A stretch of 14,395 nucleotides of DNA from assembly GCA_049699975.1 (NCBI GenBank), contig JBNAWB010000086.1, positions 1 through 14,395 on the forward strand, given 5' to 3'. A program made the translations under genes and the position numbers. This document shows positions 7,665 through 14,158 of this stretch, piece by piece (the stretch's first letter is position 1; each line of letters begins with the position of its first letter). The stretch is from CAZAGD01 sp049699975. Lineage in GTDB: Bacteria; Desulfobacterota; SM23-61. Below the pieces are notes generated by a model. It was not told the origin of the DNA and ran no database searches. It worked only from the letters and a program-made list of their open reading frames with translations.

Positions 7665-8717
7665 ATGACTTATTTGCGACCGTGTATCATAGCCATGAAA
7701 GGATATGTTCCCGGAATGCAGCCGCCAGAAAAAGAAAAATATATCAAGTTAAACAGCAATGAAAATCCCTATCCTCCGTCTCCGCGGGTGGCGGAAACTC
7801 TGCAAAAAATTTCCTATCAAGATTTGAGATTTTATCCTGATCCTTTATGCCACCAGTTGCGGGAGAAATTAGGGGAGCTTTATGGGTTGGCTCCCGAGCA
7901 GATAATTTGCGGCAATGGTTCGGATGATGTCTTGAACATCATCGTGCGTACTTTTCTGCAGCCTGGCGAAGCTATGGCCTTTTATGAACCAACTTTTCCT
8001 CTTTACCGAGTTTTGGGAATTATTCATGGCGCAGAAATAATTGCCTTACCTTTGGCCGAACCATCTCCGCAGCTTCCCGAGCCTCCCCTGCGGGCGAAGG
8101 TTTTTTTCCTGGCCAACCCTAATTCACCATTGGGCTATAGTCTTTCCCTTGCCCAAGTTTCCCAATTGGCGAAAAAGGTGCATGGAATCTTAGTCGTTGA
8201 TGAAGCCTATGCAGAATTCGCTAAAGAAAATGCTCTATCCCTACTGACCAATTTTAAAAATGTAATTATTGTACGCACAGTCTCTAAATCTTATTCTTTG
8301 GCGGGCGTCCGTTTGGGTTATGCTCTGGGACCTGTTGAATTAATAAAAGAGATGTTTAAAGTTAAGGACCCTTTTAATGTCAATCAGCTTACCCAAAAGA
8401 TTGTGCTGGCAGCTCTTGGTGATCGAGAATATTATCAAAGAAATATTGCCCGCATTGTGGCCACCCGCGATTGGTTTTCGGCCGAGGCCCGCCAATTAGG
8501 GTATAAAATAATTCCTTCCCAGGCGAATTTTATTTTTCCGCAGCCCCCGCGTAAAGGAGAAGGACGTTCATTTTATCAATATCTTTATGAAAAAAGAATA
8601 TTAACCCGGTTTTTTGATGAGGAAATGTTAAAAGACGGAGTGCGCATGACCATCGGCACCCAAGAAGAAATGGAATTTACACTGCAAGTAATGCACGAGA
8701 TAATAAAAAGATATTAG
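7665..8717 (+). CDS. hisC: Histidinol-phosphate/aromatic aminotransferase, HisC-like
   Basis: Pyridoxal-phosphate aminotransferase, fold type I. The family converts imidazole-acetol phosphate plus glutamate to histidinol phosphate, and many members also or instead transaminate aromatic amino acids. 350 residues, normal for HisC. LNSNENPYPPSP is at 29-40, and GNGSDDVL (83-90) binds the cofactor phosphate. VVDEAYAEF (177-185) holds the cofactor Asp179. SKSYSLAGVRLGYA (207-220) contains the Schiff-base Lys208. Arg327 in VRMTIG is the expected substrate-carboxylate arginine. The usual NNPTG is NSPLG (153-157), so the asparagine that contacts the cofactor is Ser here. No other histidine genes are nearby, and a second aminotransferase follows after 11 nt, so an aromatic or general catabolic role is as likely as histidine synthesis. 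AAAGGTG precedes the ATG. Confidence 0.85.
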   Translation: MTYLRPCIIAMKGYVPGMQPPEKEKYIKLNSNENPYPPSPRVAETLQKISYQDLRFYPDPLCHQLREKLGELYGLAPEQIICGNGSDDVLNIIVRTFLQPGEAMAFYEPTFPLYRVLGIIHGAEIIALPLAEPSPQLPEPPLRAKVFFLANPNSPLGYSLSLAQVSQLAKKVHGILVVDEAYAEFAKENALSLLTNFKNVIIVRTVSKSYSLAGVRLGYALGPVELIKEMFKVKDPFNVNQLTQKIVLAALGDREYYQRNIARIVATRDWFSAEARQLGYKIIPSQANFIFPQPPRKGEGRSFYQYLYEKRILTRFFDEEMLKDGVRMTIGTQEEMEFTLQVMHEIIKRY

Positions 8718-8728
8718 GGAGAAGATAA

Positions 8729-9913
8729 ATGGCCATAGCGAACAAAATTAAGAATTTTATGGAACAAGCTTCTTGGATTAGAAAGATGTTCGAGCAAGGC
8801 TTAGAATTAAAAGCTCGGATTGGCGCCGATAAAGTATTTGACTTCAGCTTAGGAAATCCTAATCTTGAACCGCCAGAAAAAGTTAGAAGGGCGATCTTAG
8901 AAGTAATTAATGATGCCCGGCCCGGCAAACATGCTTATATGCCCAATGCCGGTTTAAAAGAAACCCGGGAGGCTGTGGCTAATTATCTTTCCCATGAGCA
9001 TGGTCTATCTCTCACATGGGAACATATAGTAATGACCTGCGGCGCGGGGGGAGCATTAAACGTAGCTTTGAAGACTATTTTGGATCCCCAAGATGAGGTC
9101 TTGATTTTAGCGCCTTACTTCGTTGAATATTTTTTCTATGTAGATAATCATAATGGAATCGGCAAGTTAGTTCATACAAATGAAGACTTTTCTTTAAATA
9201 TTGGGGAAATTGAATCAGCCATAACTCCCCGGACCAAAGCTATAATCATAAATTCCCCGAATAATCCATCAGGGAGGGTTTATGATGAAAATAGCTTAAG
9301 AAAATTAGGTAATCTTCTCGATTATATTAAAAAAAATAAAGGACAGATTATTTATCTGCTCTCCGATGAACCTTACAGCAAAATTGTTTATGACGGCATA
9401 AAAGTCCCAAGTATTTTCCAAGCACATGAGCAAAGTATTATCGCCACATCTTATTCTAAGGATTTATCATTGCCCGGCGAGCGTATTGGTTATCTGGCGG
9501 TAAATCCGCGCCTTGAAAATTGGAAACAAATGGTGGATGGTCTAACTTTTTGTAATAGGATTTTGGGTTTTGTTAACGCGCCGGCGTTAATGCAAAGGAT
9601 TTTGCCTCAATTGCAGGGCGTCCATGTGGACGTAAATGAATATAAAAGAAAAAGAGACATGCTCTGCGCTGGAATGGCCGAGGCTGGTTATTCTTTCATC
9701 AAACCAGAAGGGGCTTTTTATCTTTTTCCAAAATCTCCATTGGCGGACGATGTTAAATTCGTAAATATCTTGCTTGAGGAAAATATTCTCGCTGTACCCG
9801 GAAGAGGATTTGGGGCACCAGGTTATTTCCGGTTGGCCTATTGCGTAGAAGACCGGGTTATAGAAGGTTCTCTACCAGGCTTTAAACGGGCCTTTCTTAA
9901 AGCAAAATCTTAA
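8729..9913 (+). CDS. Class I pyridoxal-phosphate aminotransferase, AspC-like
   Basis: Fold type I aminotransferase of the broad aspartate/aromatic/alanine group, exchanging an amino group between an amino acid and a 2-oxo acid. 394 residues, the usual length. The N-terminus includes FDFSLGNPNLEPP (37-49). Cofactor contacts are GAGGALN (105-111), NSPNNPSG (175-182), SDEPYSK (212-218, Asp213 and Tyr216) and SYSKDLSLPGERIGY (241-255, Schiff-base Lys244). GYFRLAYC (365-372) holds the substrate arginine, Arg368. I recognise this as a widespread, poorly characterised subfamily usually annotated only as an aminotransferase; the substrate is unclear. GGGAGAAG precedes the ATG, and hisC ends 11 nt upstream, so they are co-transcribed. 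It is the last gene of the plus-strand block and faces the racemase gene. Confidence 0.88.
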   Translation: MAIANKIKNFMEQASWIRKMFEQGLELKARIGADKVFDFSLGNPNLEPPEKVRRAILEVINDARPGKHAYMPNAGLKETREAVANYLSHEHGLSLTWEHIVMTCGAGGALNVALKTILDPQDEVLILAPYFVEYFFYVDNHNGIGKLVHTNEDFSLNIGEIESAITPRTKAIIINSPNNPSGRVYDENSLRKLGNLLDYIKKNKGQIIYLLSDEPYSKIVYDGIKVPSIFQAHEQSIIATSYSKDLSLPGERIGYLAVNPRLENWKQMVDGLTFCNRILGFVNAPALMQRILPQLQGVHVDVNEYKRKRDMLCAGMAEAGYSFIKPEGAFYLFPKSPLADDVKFVNILLEENILAVPGRGFGAPGYFRLAYCVEDRVIEGSLPGFKRAFLKAKS

Positions 9914-10037
9914 AATTATTTGGCTGGTAATTGGTTGCAGGAGAATAAATTTTTGCTATTAATAACGTCCGATAAGATATATTATGTAAACTTAAAATTT
10001 TTATATTAAAAAAAGAGCAATTTTTAGCCCGTTATCT

Positions 10038-10064
10038 AAAATGGGGTTTCCTTCATTCCCTTTT
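10038..10064. terminator. Possible weak bidirectional terminator between convergent genes
   Basis: The 171-nt gap between the two convergent operons is AT-rich and shows no coding signal. The best hairpin pairs AAAA-GGGG (10038-10046, with T10042 bulged) with TCCCTTTT (10057-10064), so each strand ends in a short T-run. It is 20 nt past the racemase stop and about 125 nt past the aminotransferase stop. The stem is weak; a stronger structure was not found by eye. Confidence 0.3.
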
Positions 10065-10084
10065 GCGGTTATTAACTTGAAAGG

Positions 10085-10798
10085 CTAAGGAATAACTTTT
10101 ACTCTGGCTTTGCGCAAAGCGGCGCGGGCTAAGATGTCTAAGACATCAAAAGCAGGAACATCAAAACAATCAGGAGTCAATACAATCGGAAGTTCAGTAC
10201 AGCCAATGATAATTCCTTGAGCCCCCTTCTTTATCAACTTTTCCCCAATTTTTATAAGCTCTCTTTTGATTTTTTTCCGATCACTTAAGGTCGTATTTTT
10301 TATGGCAAAGATATTATTTTGAACCTTTTGCAGGTCAGATTCTTCGGATATTAAAGTAGAAATTTTTTTCTTAGCCAATTCTCTTTGGAATAAACCAGTT
10401 CTAATTGTCCCCAAAGCGGCCATTAAACCCACACAATTTATAAAAGCATAATTTTTCTTTATATGAGAGATAGTTGCTTCAATTATGGATATCAGGGGTA
10501 GGATTCTCTTTCCTTCCATTTGCGGGAGAAAGTAATGGGCCGTAACACAAGGAATAACTGCCAAGTCTGCTCCGGCACGTTTTAAAGAAAGCAATCCTTG
10601 AATCATCATGGGCAGAGGATTTTCTCCTTTGCCCTCAATGGCCGGTAATCTTTCGGGAATTTTGGGATCATTATAAATAATTAAACGGGCGTGATCTTGG
10701 TCTTTGACCGCATTAGTATTGGAAAGTATTTTTTGGAAAAAAAGGAGCGTCGCTTCTGGCCCCATGCCCCCTAAAATGCCGATAGTCTGCGTACGCAT
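10085..10798 (-). CDS. Aspartate/glutamate racemase family protein
   Basis: Cofactor-independent amino-acid racemase family (two-cysteine mechanism), interconverting L and D forms, typically of aspartate, glutamate or other amino acids, in the cytoplasm. 237 residues, the normal length. The N-terminus has TIGILGGMGPEAT (5-17). YNDPKIPER is at 42-50. The first catalytic cysteine is Cys84 in IPCVTAHYF and the second is Cys200 in IIGCTELPIVL, so both active-site cysteines are present. The usual PCNTAH is PCVTAH here, replacing an asparagine near the active site by valine. It is 32 nt downstream of gltL in the same direction, so it is probably the last gene of the Glu/Asp transporter operon. The ATG lacks a clear ribosome site and is preceded by a hairpin. 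Substrate specificity cannot be read from the sequence. Confidence 0.85.
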   Translation of the reverse strand: MRTQTIGILGGMGPEATLLFFQKILSNTNAVKDQDHARLIIYNDPKIPERLPAIEGKGENPLPMMIQGLLSLKRAGADLAVIPCVTAHYFLPQMEGKRILPLISIIEATISHIKKNYAFINCVGLMAALGTIRTGLFQRELAKKKISTLISEESDLQKVQNNIFAIKNTTLSDRKKIKRELIKIGEKLIKKGAQGIIIGCTELPIVLTPDCFDVPAFDVLDILARAALRKARVKVIP

Positions 10799-10801
10799 TG
10801 A

Positions 10802-10828
10802 ATTAAAGTTTTATCTTAAGACTTTAAT
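10802..10828 (-). promoter_or_regulatory. AT-rich hairpin directly upstream of the racemase start
   Basis: An 8-bp perfect inverted repeat, ATTAAAGT at 10802-10809 and ACTTTAAT at 10821-10828, with an 11-nt loop. It fills most of the 32-nt gap between gltL and the racemase and ends three bases before the racemase ATG, so it would occlude the position of the ribosome site, which is not otherwise visible. Whether it is a translational control element, an operator or chance in AT-rich DNA is open. Confidence 0.4.
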
Positions 10829-10830
10829 GA

Positions 10831-11556
10831 TTATATTAGAATTTTATTTAAAAATTCCCTGGCTCTTTCAGTTTTGGGGTTCGAGAAGAAGGTTTTATCA
10901 GTCGCTCTTTCCACAATCCGCCCTTGATCCATAAAGATTATTTCATCCGCCACTTCTTTGGCAAAACCCATCTCGTGCGTGACCACTACCATGGTCATCC
11001 CTGATTTGGCCAGGTCAATCATTACGTCTAAAACTTCCTTGATCATTTCCGGGTCAAGAGCACTGGTAGGTTCGTCAAAGAGCATAATCTCCGGTTCCAT
11101 GGCTAAGGCCCGCGCAATAGCTACTCTTTGCTGTTGGCCACCTGATAGATTACCCGGGTATTTATGAGCTTGGTCGGGTATGCCCACCCTCTCTAATAAG
11201 GCCATGGCTTTCTTCTCCGCATCTGGGCGGCTCATTTTCTTAACTTTGATTGGAGCTAAAGTTATATTTTCTAAGGCAGTCATATGCGGATAAAGCTCGA
11301 ATTTTTGGAATACCATGCCAATTTTTTGTCTTAATTTATAGAGATTGGTATGGGGATCTTTTAAAGATATTCCGTCAATTATAATATCGCCTTGCTGAAA
11401 ATCTTCTAAGCCGTTGAGGCATTTGCAGAGCGTACTTTTCCCCGAGCCTGAAGGCCCGCAGATAACGACTACTTGATTCCTTTGAATAACTTCATTTATA
11501 TTATCCAGGACTTTAAAATTTCCGTACCATTTACTCACGTTGCGTATCTCTATCAT
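10831..11556 (-). CDS. gltL: Glutamate/aspartate ABC transporter ATP-binding protein GltL
   Basis: Cytoplasmic ATPase of a polar amino acid (PAAT family) importer. 241 residues, the same length as Escherichia coli GltL. Walker A is GPSGSGKST (34-42), the Q-loop glutamine is in VFQKFELYPH (82-91), the signature is LSGGQQQR (137-144), Walker B is IMLFDEPTSALDP (157-169), and the H-loop is in VTHEMGFA. All ATPase motifs are intact. Its ATG overlaps the stop of the preceding permease as ATGA at 11553-11556, a sign of coupled translation. The racemase gene follows after 32 nt. The gltL name rests on the gltIJKL order plus lengths; glnQ-like or other PAAT specificity would look similar from this protein alone. 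Confidence 0.92.
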   Translation of the reverse strand: MIEIRNVSKWYGNFKVLDNINEVIQRNQVVVICGPSGSGKSTLCKCLNGLEDFQQGDIIIDGISLKDPHTNLYKLRQKIGMVFQKFELYPHMTALENITLAPIKVKKMSRPDAEKKAMALLERVGIPDQAHKYPGNLSGGQQQRVAIARALAMEPEIMLFDEPTSALDPEMIKEVLDVMIDLAKSGMTMVVVTHEMGFAKEVADEIIFMDQGRIVERATDKTFFSNPKTERAREFLNKILI

Positions 11557-12215
11557 CGGGCCATCCCCTTTTTAACCTCCCACTTTTTAGTAAAATAACT
11601 CATGGTAAAGCAAAAGATAAAATAAACAATGCCCACAAAAGTATATAATTCTAAACTACGCACTTCCCGGGCATCTACGATGCTGGCTGAGCGTAAGAAT
11701 TCTTTCAAACCAATCACGTAAGCAAGCGAGGTATCTTGAAAAATAATTACGGATTGAGTGAGAAGAGAAGGAATCATGTTGCGCAAGGCCTGGGGGATAA
11801 TAATGTAGCGCATAGTTTGTTTATAATCTAAGCCCGTGGAAAGGGCGGCTTGCATTTGCCCTTTAGGGATAGATTGGATTCCGGCGCGGATGATCTCCGC
11901 AAAGTAAGAGGCCTCAAAGACGATGAAGGCTATGGAAGCAGAAAGGAAGTCTCCTAATGGCCGACCTGCAATAATGGGCACCAAAAAATAAAACCAGAAG
12001 ATCACCAAGATTAGGGGAATGCTCCTTAAGAAATTGACAAATATTGTGGCCGGGTAATAAATATAAGGACGAGAGCTCAGCCGCGCCATGCCTACTAATA
12101 TTCCTAAAGCCAAGCCCCCGGATATACCGATCAAGGCCAGTTGGAAAGTAGTGATGAGGCCGCGCATCAAAAAGGGCAAGTTATCGACGATTACTTTATA
12201 ATCAAAGATAGCCAT
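11553..12215 (-). CDS. gltK: Glutamate/aspartate ABC transporter permease GltK
   Basis: Inner-membrane permease of the PAAT importer, partner of GltJ. 220 residues, close to the 224 of Escherichia coli GltK. Hydrophobic segments lie at about 18-45, 54-84, 90-108 and 180-210. The ATPase-coupling EAA loop is QMQAALSTGLDYKQTMRYIIIP (120-141). FLRSIPLILVIFWFYFLVP is the typical PAAT permease sequence in the second segment. The ATG at 12215 is five bases after the gltJ stop, and the stop overlaps gltL by 4 nt. The ribosome site is weak (AAAAGAA), consistent with coupling to gltJ. Confidence 0.9.
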   Translation of the reverse strand: MAIFDYKVIVDNLPFLMRGLITTFQLALIGISGGLALGILVGMARLSSRPYIYYPATIFVNFLRSIPLILVIFWFYFLVPIIAGRPLGDFLSASIAFIVFEASYFAEIIRAGIQSIPKGQMQAALSTGLDYKQTMRYIIIPQALRNMIPSLLTQSVIIFQDTSLAYVIGLKEFLRSASIVDAREVRSLELYTFVGIVYFIFCFTMSYFTKKWEVKKGMAR

Positions 12216-12220
12216 TTCTT

Positions 12221-12943
12221 TTAACGACCTCGCGCAATTAATCCAGGGATAGCTAATTTCTTTTCCACCAGGCCCATTCCGGAAATGACCAACATAGTAA
12301 TGGCCAAATAAACTAAGCAGGCACCCGTAGTTGCTTCCAGACCTCGAAAAGTATAGGCCTCGATTTGCTGGCTCATAAAAGTAGTTTCTAAGACGCCGAC
12401 GGTCATAGCCAAAGAAGTATTCTTAAAAATTGTCAAGAACTCTGTTGTTAAAGGGGGAATCATGATGCGGATGGCCAAAGGGATAGTTACATAACGATAC
12501 ATTTGAAAATAAGTAAGGCCTGTACTCAGGGCAGCATGAAATTGATCTTGAGGAATGGATTGCAGTCCGGAACGAATCTGTTCAGCTACCCGTGAAGAAG
12601 TATAAATAGAGAGGGCAATGACTGTAATCCAGAATTCGGCCTGGGGAAGCTGGCGATAAAGGTAAGACTCCATTGCTGTGGGCAAAACGCGGGGAGCAGC
12701 AAAATACCAGAAAAAAAGTTGCACTAGTAAAGGAATATCCCGAAAAAATTCAGTATAAGCCGTGGCTAAGAATCGTAGCGGCTTCCATGGGGTTATACGG
12801 CAAGTACCCACGATTATTCCTAAAATCAGGGCAAATATCCAACTGATTAAACCGAGCTTTATGGTTGTCCAAATCCCTTGCAGCATCCATAGCCCATATG
12901 GTTGCTCCCAAAGAACGGACCAGCGAAACTCATAGGCTAACAT
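12221..12943 (-). CDS. gltJ: Glutamate/aspartate ABC transporter permease GltJ
   Basis: First permease of the PAAT importer. 240 residues from the ATG at 12943. It starts FRWSVLWEQPYGLWMLQGIWTTIKLG, as GltJ proteins do, and carries ELFRNVPLIVQFF-like sequence here as TEFFRDIPLLVQLFFWY (64-80). The EAA loop is QFHAALSTGLTYFQMYRYVTIP (134-155). Ending in VEKKLAIPGLIARGR also matches GltJ. An in-frame TTG at 12955 adds four residues but has no ribosome site; the ATG at 12943 has GAGG at a spacing of six, so it is preferred. It is preceded by a strong terminator hairpin and the gltI gene. Confidence 0.91.
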   Translation of the reverse strand: MLAYEFRWSVLWEQPYGLWMLQGIWTTIKLGLISWIFALILGIIVGTCRITPWKPLRFLATAYTEFFRDIPLLVQLFFWYFAAPRVLPTAMESYLYRQLPQAEFWITVIALSIYTSSRVAEQIRSGLQSIPQDQFHAALSTGLTYFQMYRYVTIPLAIRIMIPPLTTEFLTIFKNTSLAMTVGVLETTFMSQQIEAYTFRGLEATTGACLVYLAITMLVISGMGLVEKKLAIPGLIARGR

Positions 12944-12970
12944 TTGTCGCCTCAATCAATTGTTTTTAGG

Positions 12971-13017
12971 CAAAAAAGGAGCCAAAGATGGAACTTCCCT
13001 TCCTTATCTTTGGCTCC
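12971..13017 (-). terminator. Intrinsic terminator-like hairpin between gltI and gltJ
   Basis: A perfect 12-bp stem, GGAGCCAAAGAT (12978-12989) with ATCTTTGGCTCC (13006-13017), with a further four pairs inside (12990-12993 with 13000-13003). On the minus strand it is followed by six Ts (12972-12977), the layout of a strong rho-independent terminator. It lies 22 nt after the gltI stop and 28 nt before the gltJ start. Because gltJ-gltK-gltL look co-transcribed and have no clear promoter of their own here, partial readthrough or a 3' stabilising hairpin is the likely role, which would leave more binding protein than permease. Confidence 0.85.
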
Positions 13018-13038
13018 GCGGGTTAAAATTTTGCTAAA

Positions 13039-13908
13039 TTATGGCCAAGCCTGCAGTTTGAGGAGAATCTTAAATTCTTCGCTCATTGGATAAGGAACTA
13101 CGCCTTTGGGGCCAAGCCATTTATCATAAATTTGGTAGAAGCGCCCATCTTTGATCATTTTAATGATTTCAATATTAATGAAATCCCTAAATTTAGAATC
13201 ATTTTCGCGAACGATGTAGGCATAGGGATCATAGGTAATAAACCCGCCTACTACTTCGTATTCTTCCGGATTGGGGGCTTTGGCTTTCAAGCCCGCCAGC
13301 AAGATGCCATCGGTAACATAGGCATCTAAGATATTTCTCTGCAAAGCTAAAAAGCCCTGCGAATGCTCTTGATAAACAACAATATTGGCGGCCGGTTTAA
13401 TCTCTCCCCTGTCATTGAGGTCACGAATTGCCTTTTCGTTTGTAGATCCTTGGGCTGCCCCCACTTTCTTGCCGGCCAGGTCTTTATAACTTTTGATGCC
13501 GCTCCCCTTTTTTGTTAAAATCTGCGTGCCCGTTAGGAAGACAGTTAAGGTGAAGTCCACAGTTTCTTCTCTATCCACTGTATGGGTCGTTGATCCGCAT
13601 TCAATATCAATTGTGCCATTAGCTACTAAGGGAATGCGGGTCTTGGGATTTGTAGTTTTGAAAACCAATTTGATTGGTTTACCCAATTTCTTTTCCAAGG
13701 CTTTATGAAATTCTTTAGCCATATCCACGCTGAAACCTACATGTTCGTTTTCCTTGCTGATAAAACCAAAAGGAATAGCTCCGTCTCTTACTCCCACTAC
13801 AAATTCACCCGACTTGGAAATTTTTTCCAAAGTGCCCTGGGCAAAGCTGCTCAGGGGAAAGAGAAGAATGAAACAAATAACCAAAATTTTTAAATAATGT
13901 TTCGTCAT
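13039..13908 (-). CDS. gltI: Glutamate/aspartate ABC transporter solute-binding protein GltI
   Basis: Periplasmic receptor that binds the amino acid and delivers it to GltJK. 289 residues. The signal peptide is MTKHYLKILVICFILLFPLSSFA with probable cleavage between Ala23 and Gln24 (SFA-QG) and no lipobox, so it is a soluble periplasmic protein. Typical GltI sequence follows: GVRDGAIPFGFIS (39-51), TRIPLVANGTIDIECGSTTHTVDREE and FLTGTQILTK, with AGKKVGAAQGSTNEKAI around 148-164. These blocks match the family that binds L-glutamate and L-aspartate, though glutamine or other polar amino acids are conceivable. AAGGGGG precedes the ATG, and a good promoter lies about 90 bases upstream. It is the first gene of the minus-strand operon. 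Confidence 0.92.
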   Translation of the reverse strand: MTKHYLKILVICFILLFPLSSFAQGTLEKISKSGEFVVGVRDGAIPFGFISKENEHVGFSVDMAKEFHKALEKKLGKPIKLVFKTTNPKTRIPLVANGTIDIECGSTTHTVDREETVDFTLTVFLTGTQILTKKGSGIKSYKDLAGKKVGAAQGSTNEKAIRDLNDRGEIKPAANIVVYQEHSQGFLALQRNILDAYVTDGILLAGLKAKAPNPEEYEVVGGFITYDPYAYIVRENDSKFRDFINIEIIKMIKDGRFYQIYDKWLGPKGVVPYPMSEEFKILLKLQAWP

Positions 13909-13992
13909 TTTTTAACCCCCTTTCTTATTTTTTCAAGATGAAAATAAATCCTCCACCCTACTTCATATTTCCTTTCTTTAATCAATTTATAG

Positions 13993-14021
13993 ATTATCAT
14001 TTATAAACATAAAATTGTAAA
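13993..14021 (-). promoter_or_regulatory. Sigma-70-type promoter of the gltIJKL operon
   Basis: Read on the minus strand: TTTACA (14016-14021) as -35, a 17-bp spacer, then GATAAT (13993-13998) as -10, each one mismatch from consensus. Transcription would start near 13986, about 78 nt before the gltI ATG at 13908. The spacer and -10 region overlap an inverted repeat, TTTATA (13986-13991) and TATAAA (14002-14007), which could bind a regulator but is also plausible by chance in such AT-rich DNA. Confidence 0.65.
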
Positions 14022-14032
14022 GAGAAAAGTTG

Positions 14033-14044
14033 GAGAACAAGTAA
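14033..14044. repeat. Short direct repeat GAGAACAAGTAA (partner at 14156-14167)
   Basis: GAGAACAAGTAA (14033-14044) recurs at 14156-14167 as GAGGACAAGTAA, 11 of 12 bases identical. A separate exact 12-base direct repeat, TTCATATTTCCT, occurs at 13962-13973 and 14045-14056. Both pairs are near the palindromic element and suggest local duplication. Confidence 0.45.
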
Positions 14045-14060
14045 TTCATATTTCCTATCC

Positions 14061-14158
14061 ATTACGAGATCGCCGCGGTCGCTACGCTCCCTCGCGATGA
14101 CCTTACGGCGTCCACCTCGCTGATTTAATAAACCCACCCTTCAGTAAGGCATTACGAG
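14061..14158. repeat. Palindromic intergenic repeat flanked by ATTACGAG direct repeats
   Basis: ATTACGAG at 14061-14068 recurs at 14151-14158. The 82 bases between hold two inverted-repeat arms: ATCGC (14069-14073) with GCGAT (14094-14098), and CCTTAC (14101-14106) with GTAAGG (14144-14149). The first arm resembles, from memory, a widely dispersed palindromic intergenic repeat of the GTCATTGCGAG...GCAATCTC type seen in many bacterial genomes; here the stem has GCGAT/ATCGC in place of GCAAT/ATTGC, a compensated change. The flanking 8-base repeats could be a target-site duplication. Confidence 0.6.

Noticed and set aside
9954..9986. Possible plus-strand promoter (TTGCTA and TATATT) in the convergent gap
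   Set aside because: The spacing is 19 bases and there is no gene downstream on that strand; AT-rich sequence gives such matches by chance.
10704..10934. 76-codon plus-strand frame across the racemase-gltL gap
   Set aside because: It overlaps two convincing minus-strand genes and its sequence has no recognisable motif.
14061..14158. CRISPR array
   Set aside because: The two ATTACGAG copies are only 8 bases and there is no series of regularly spaced repeats.
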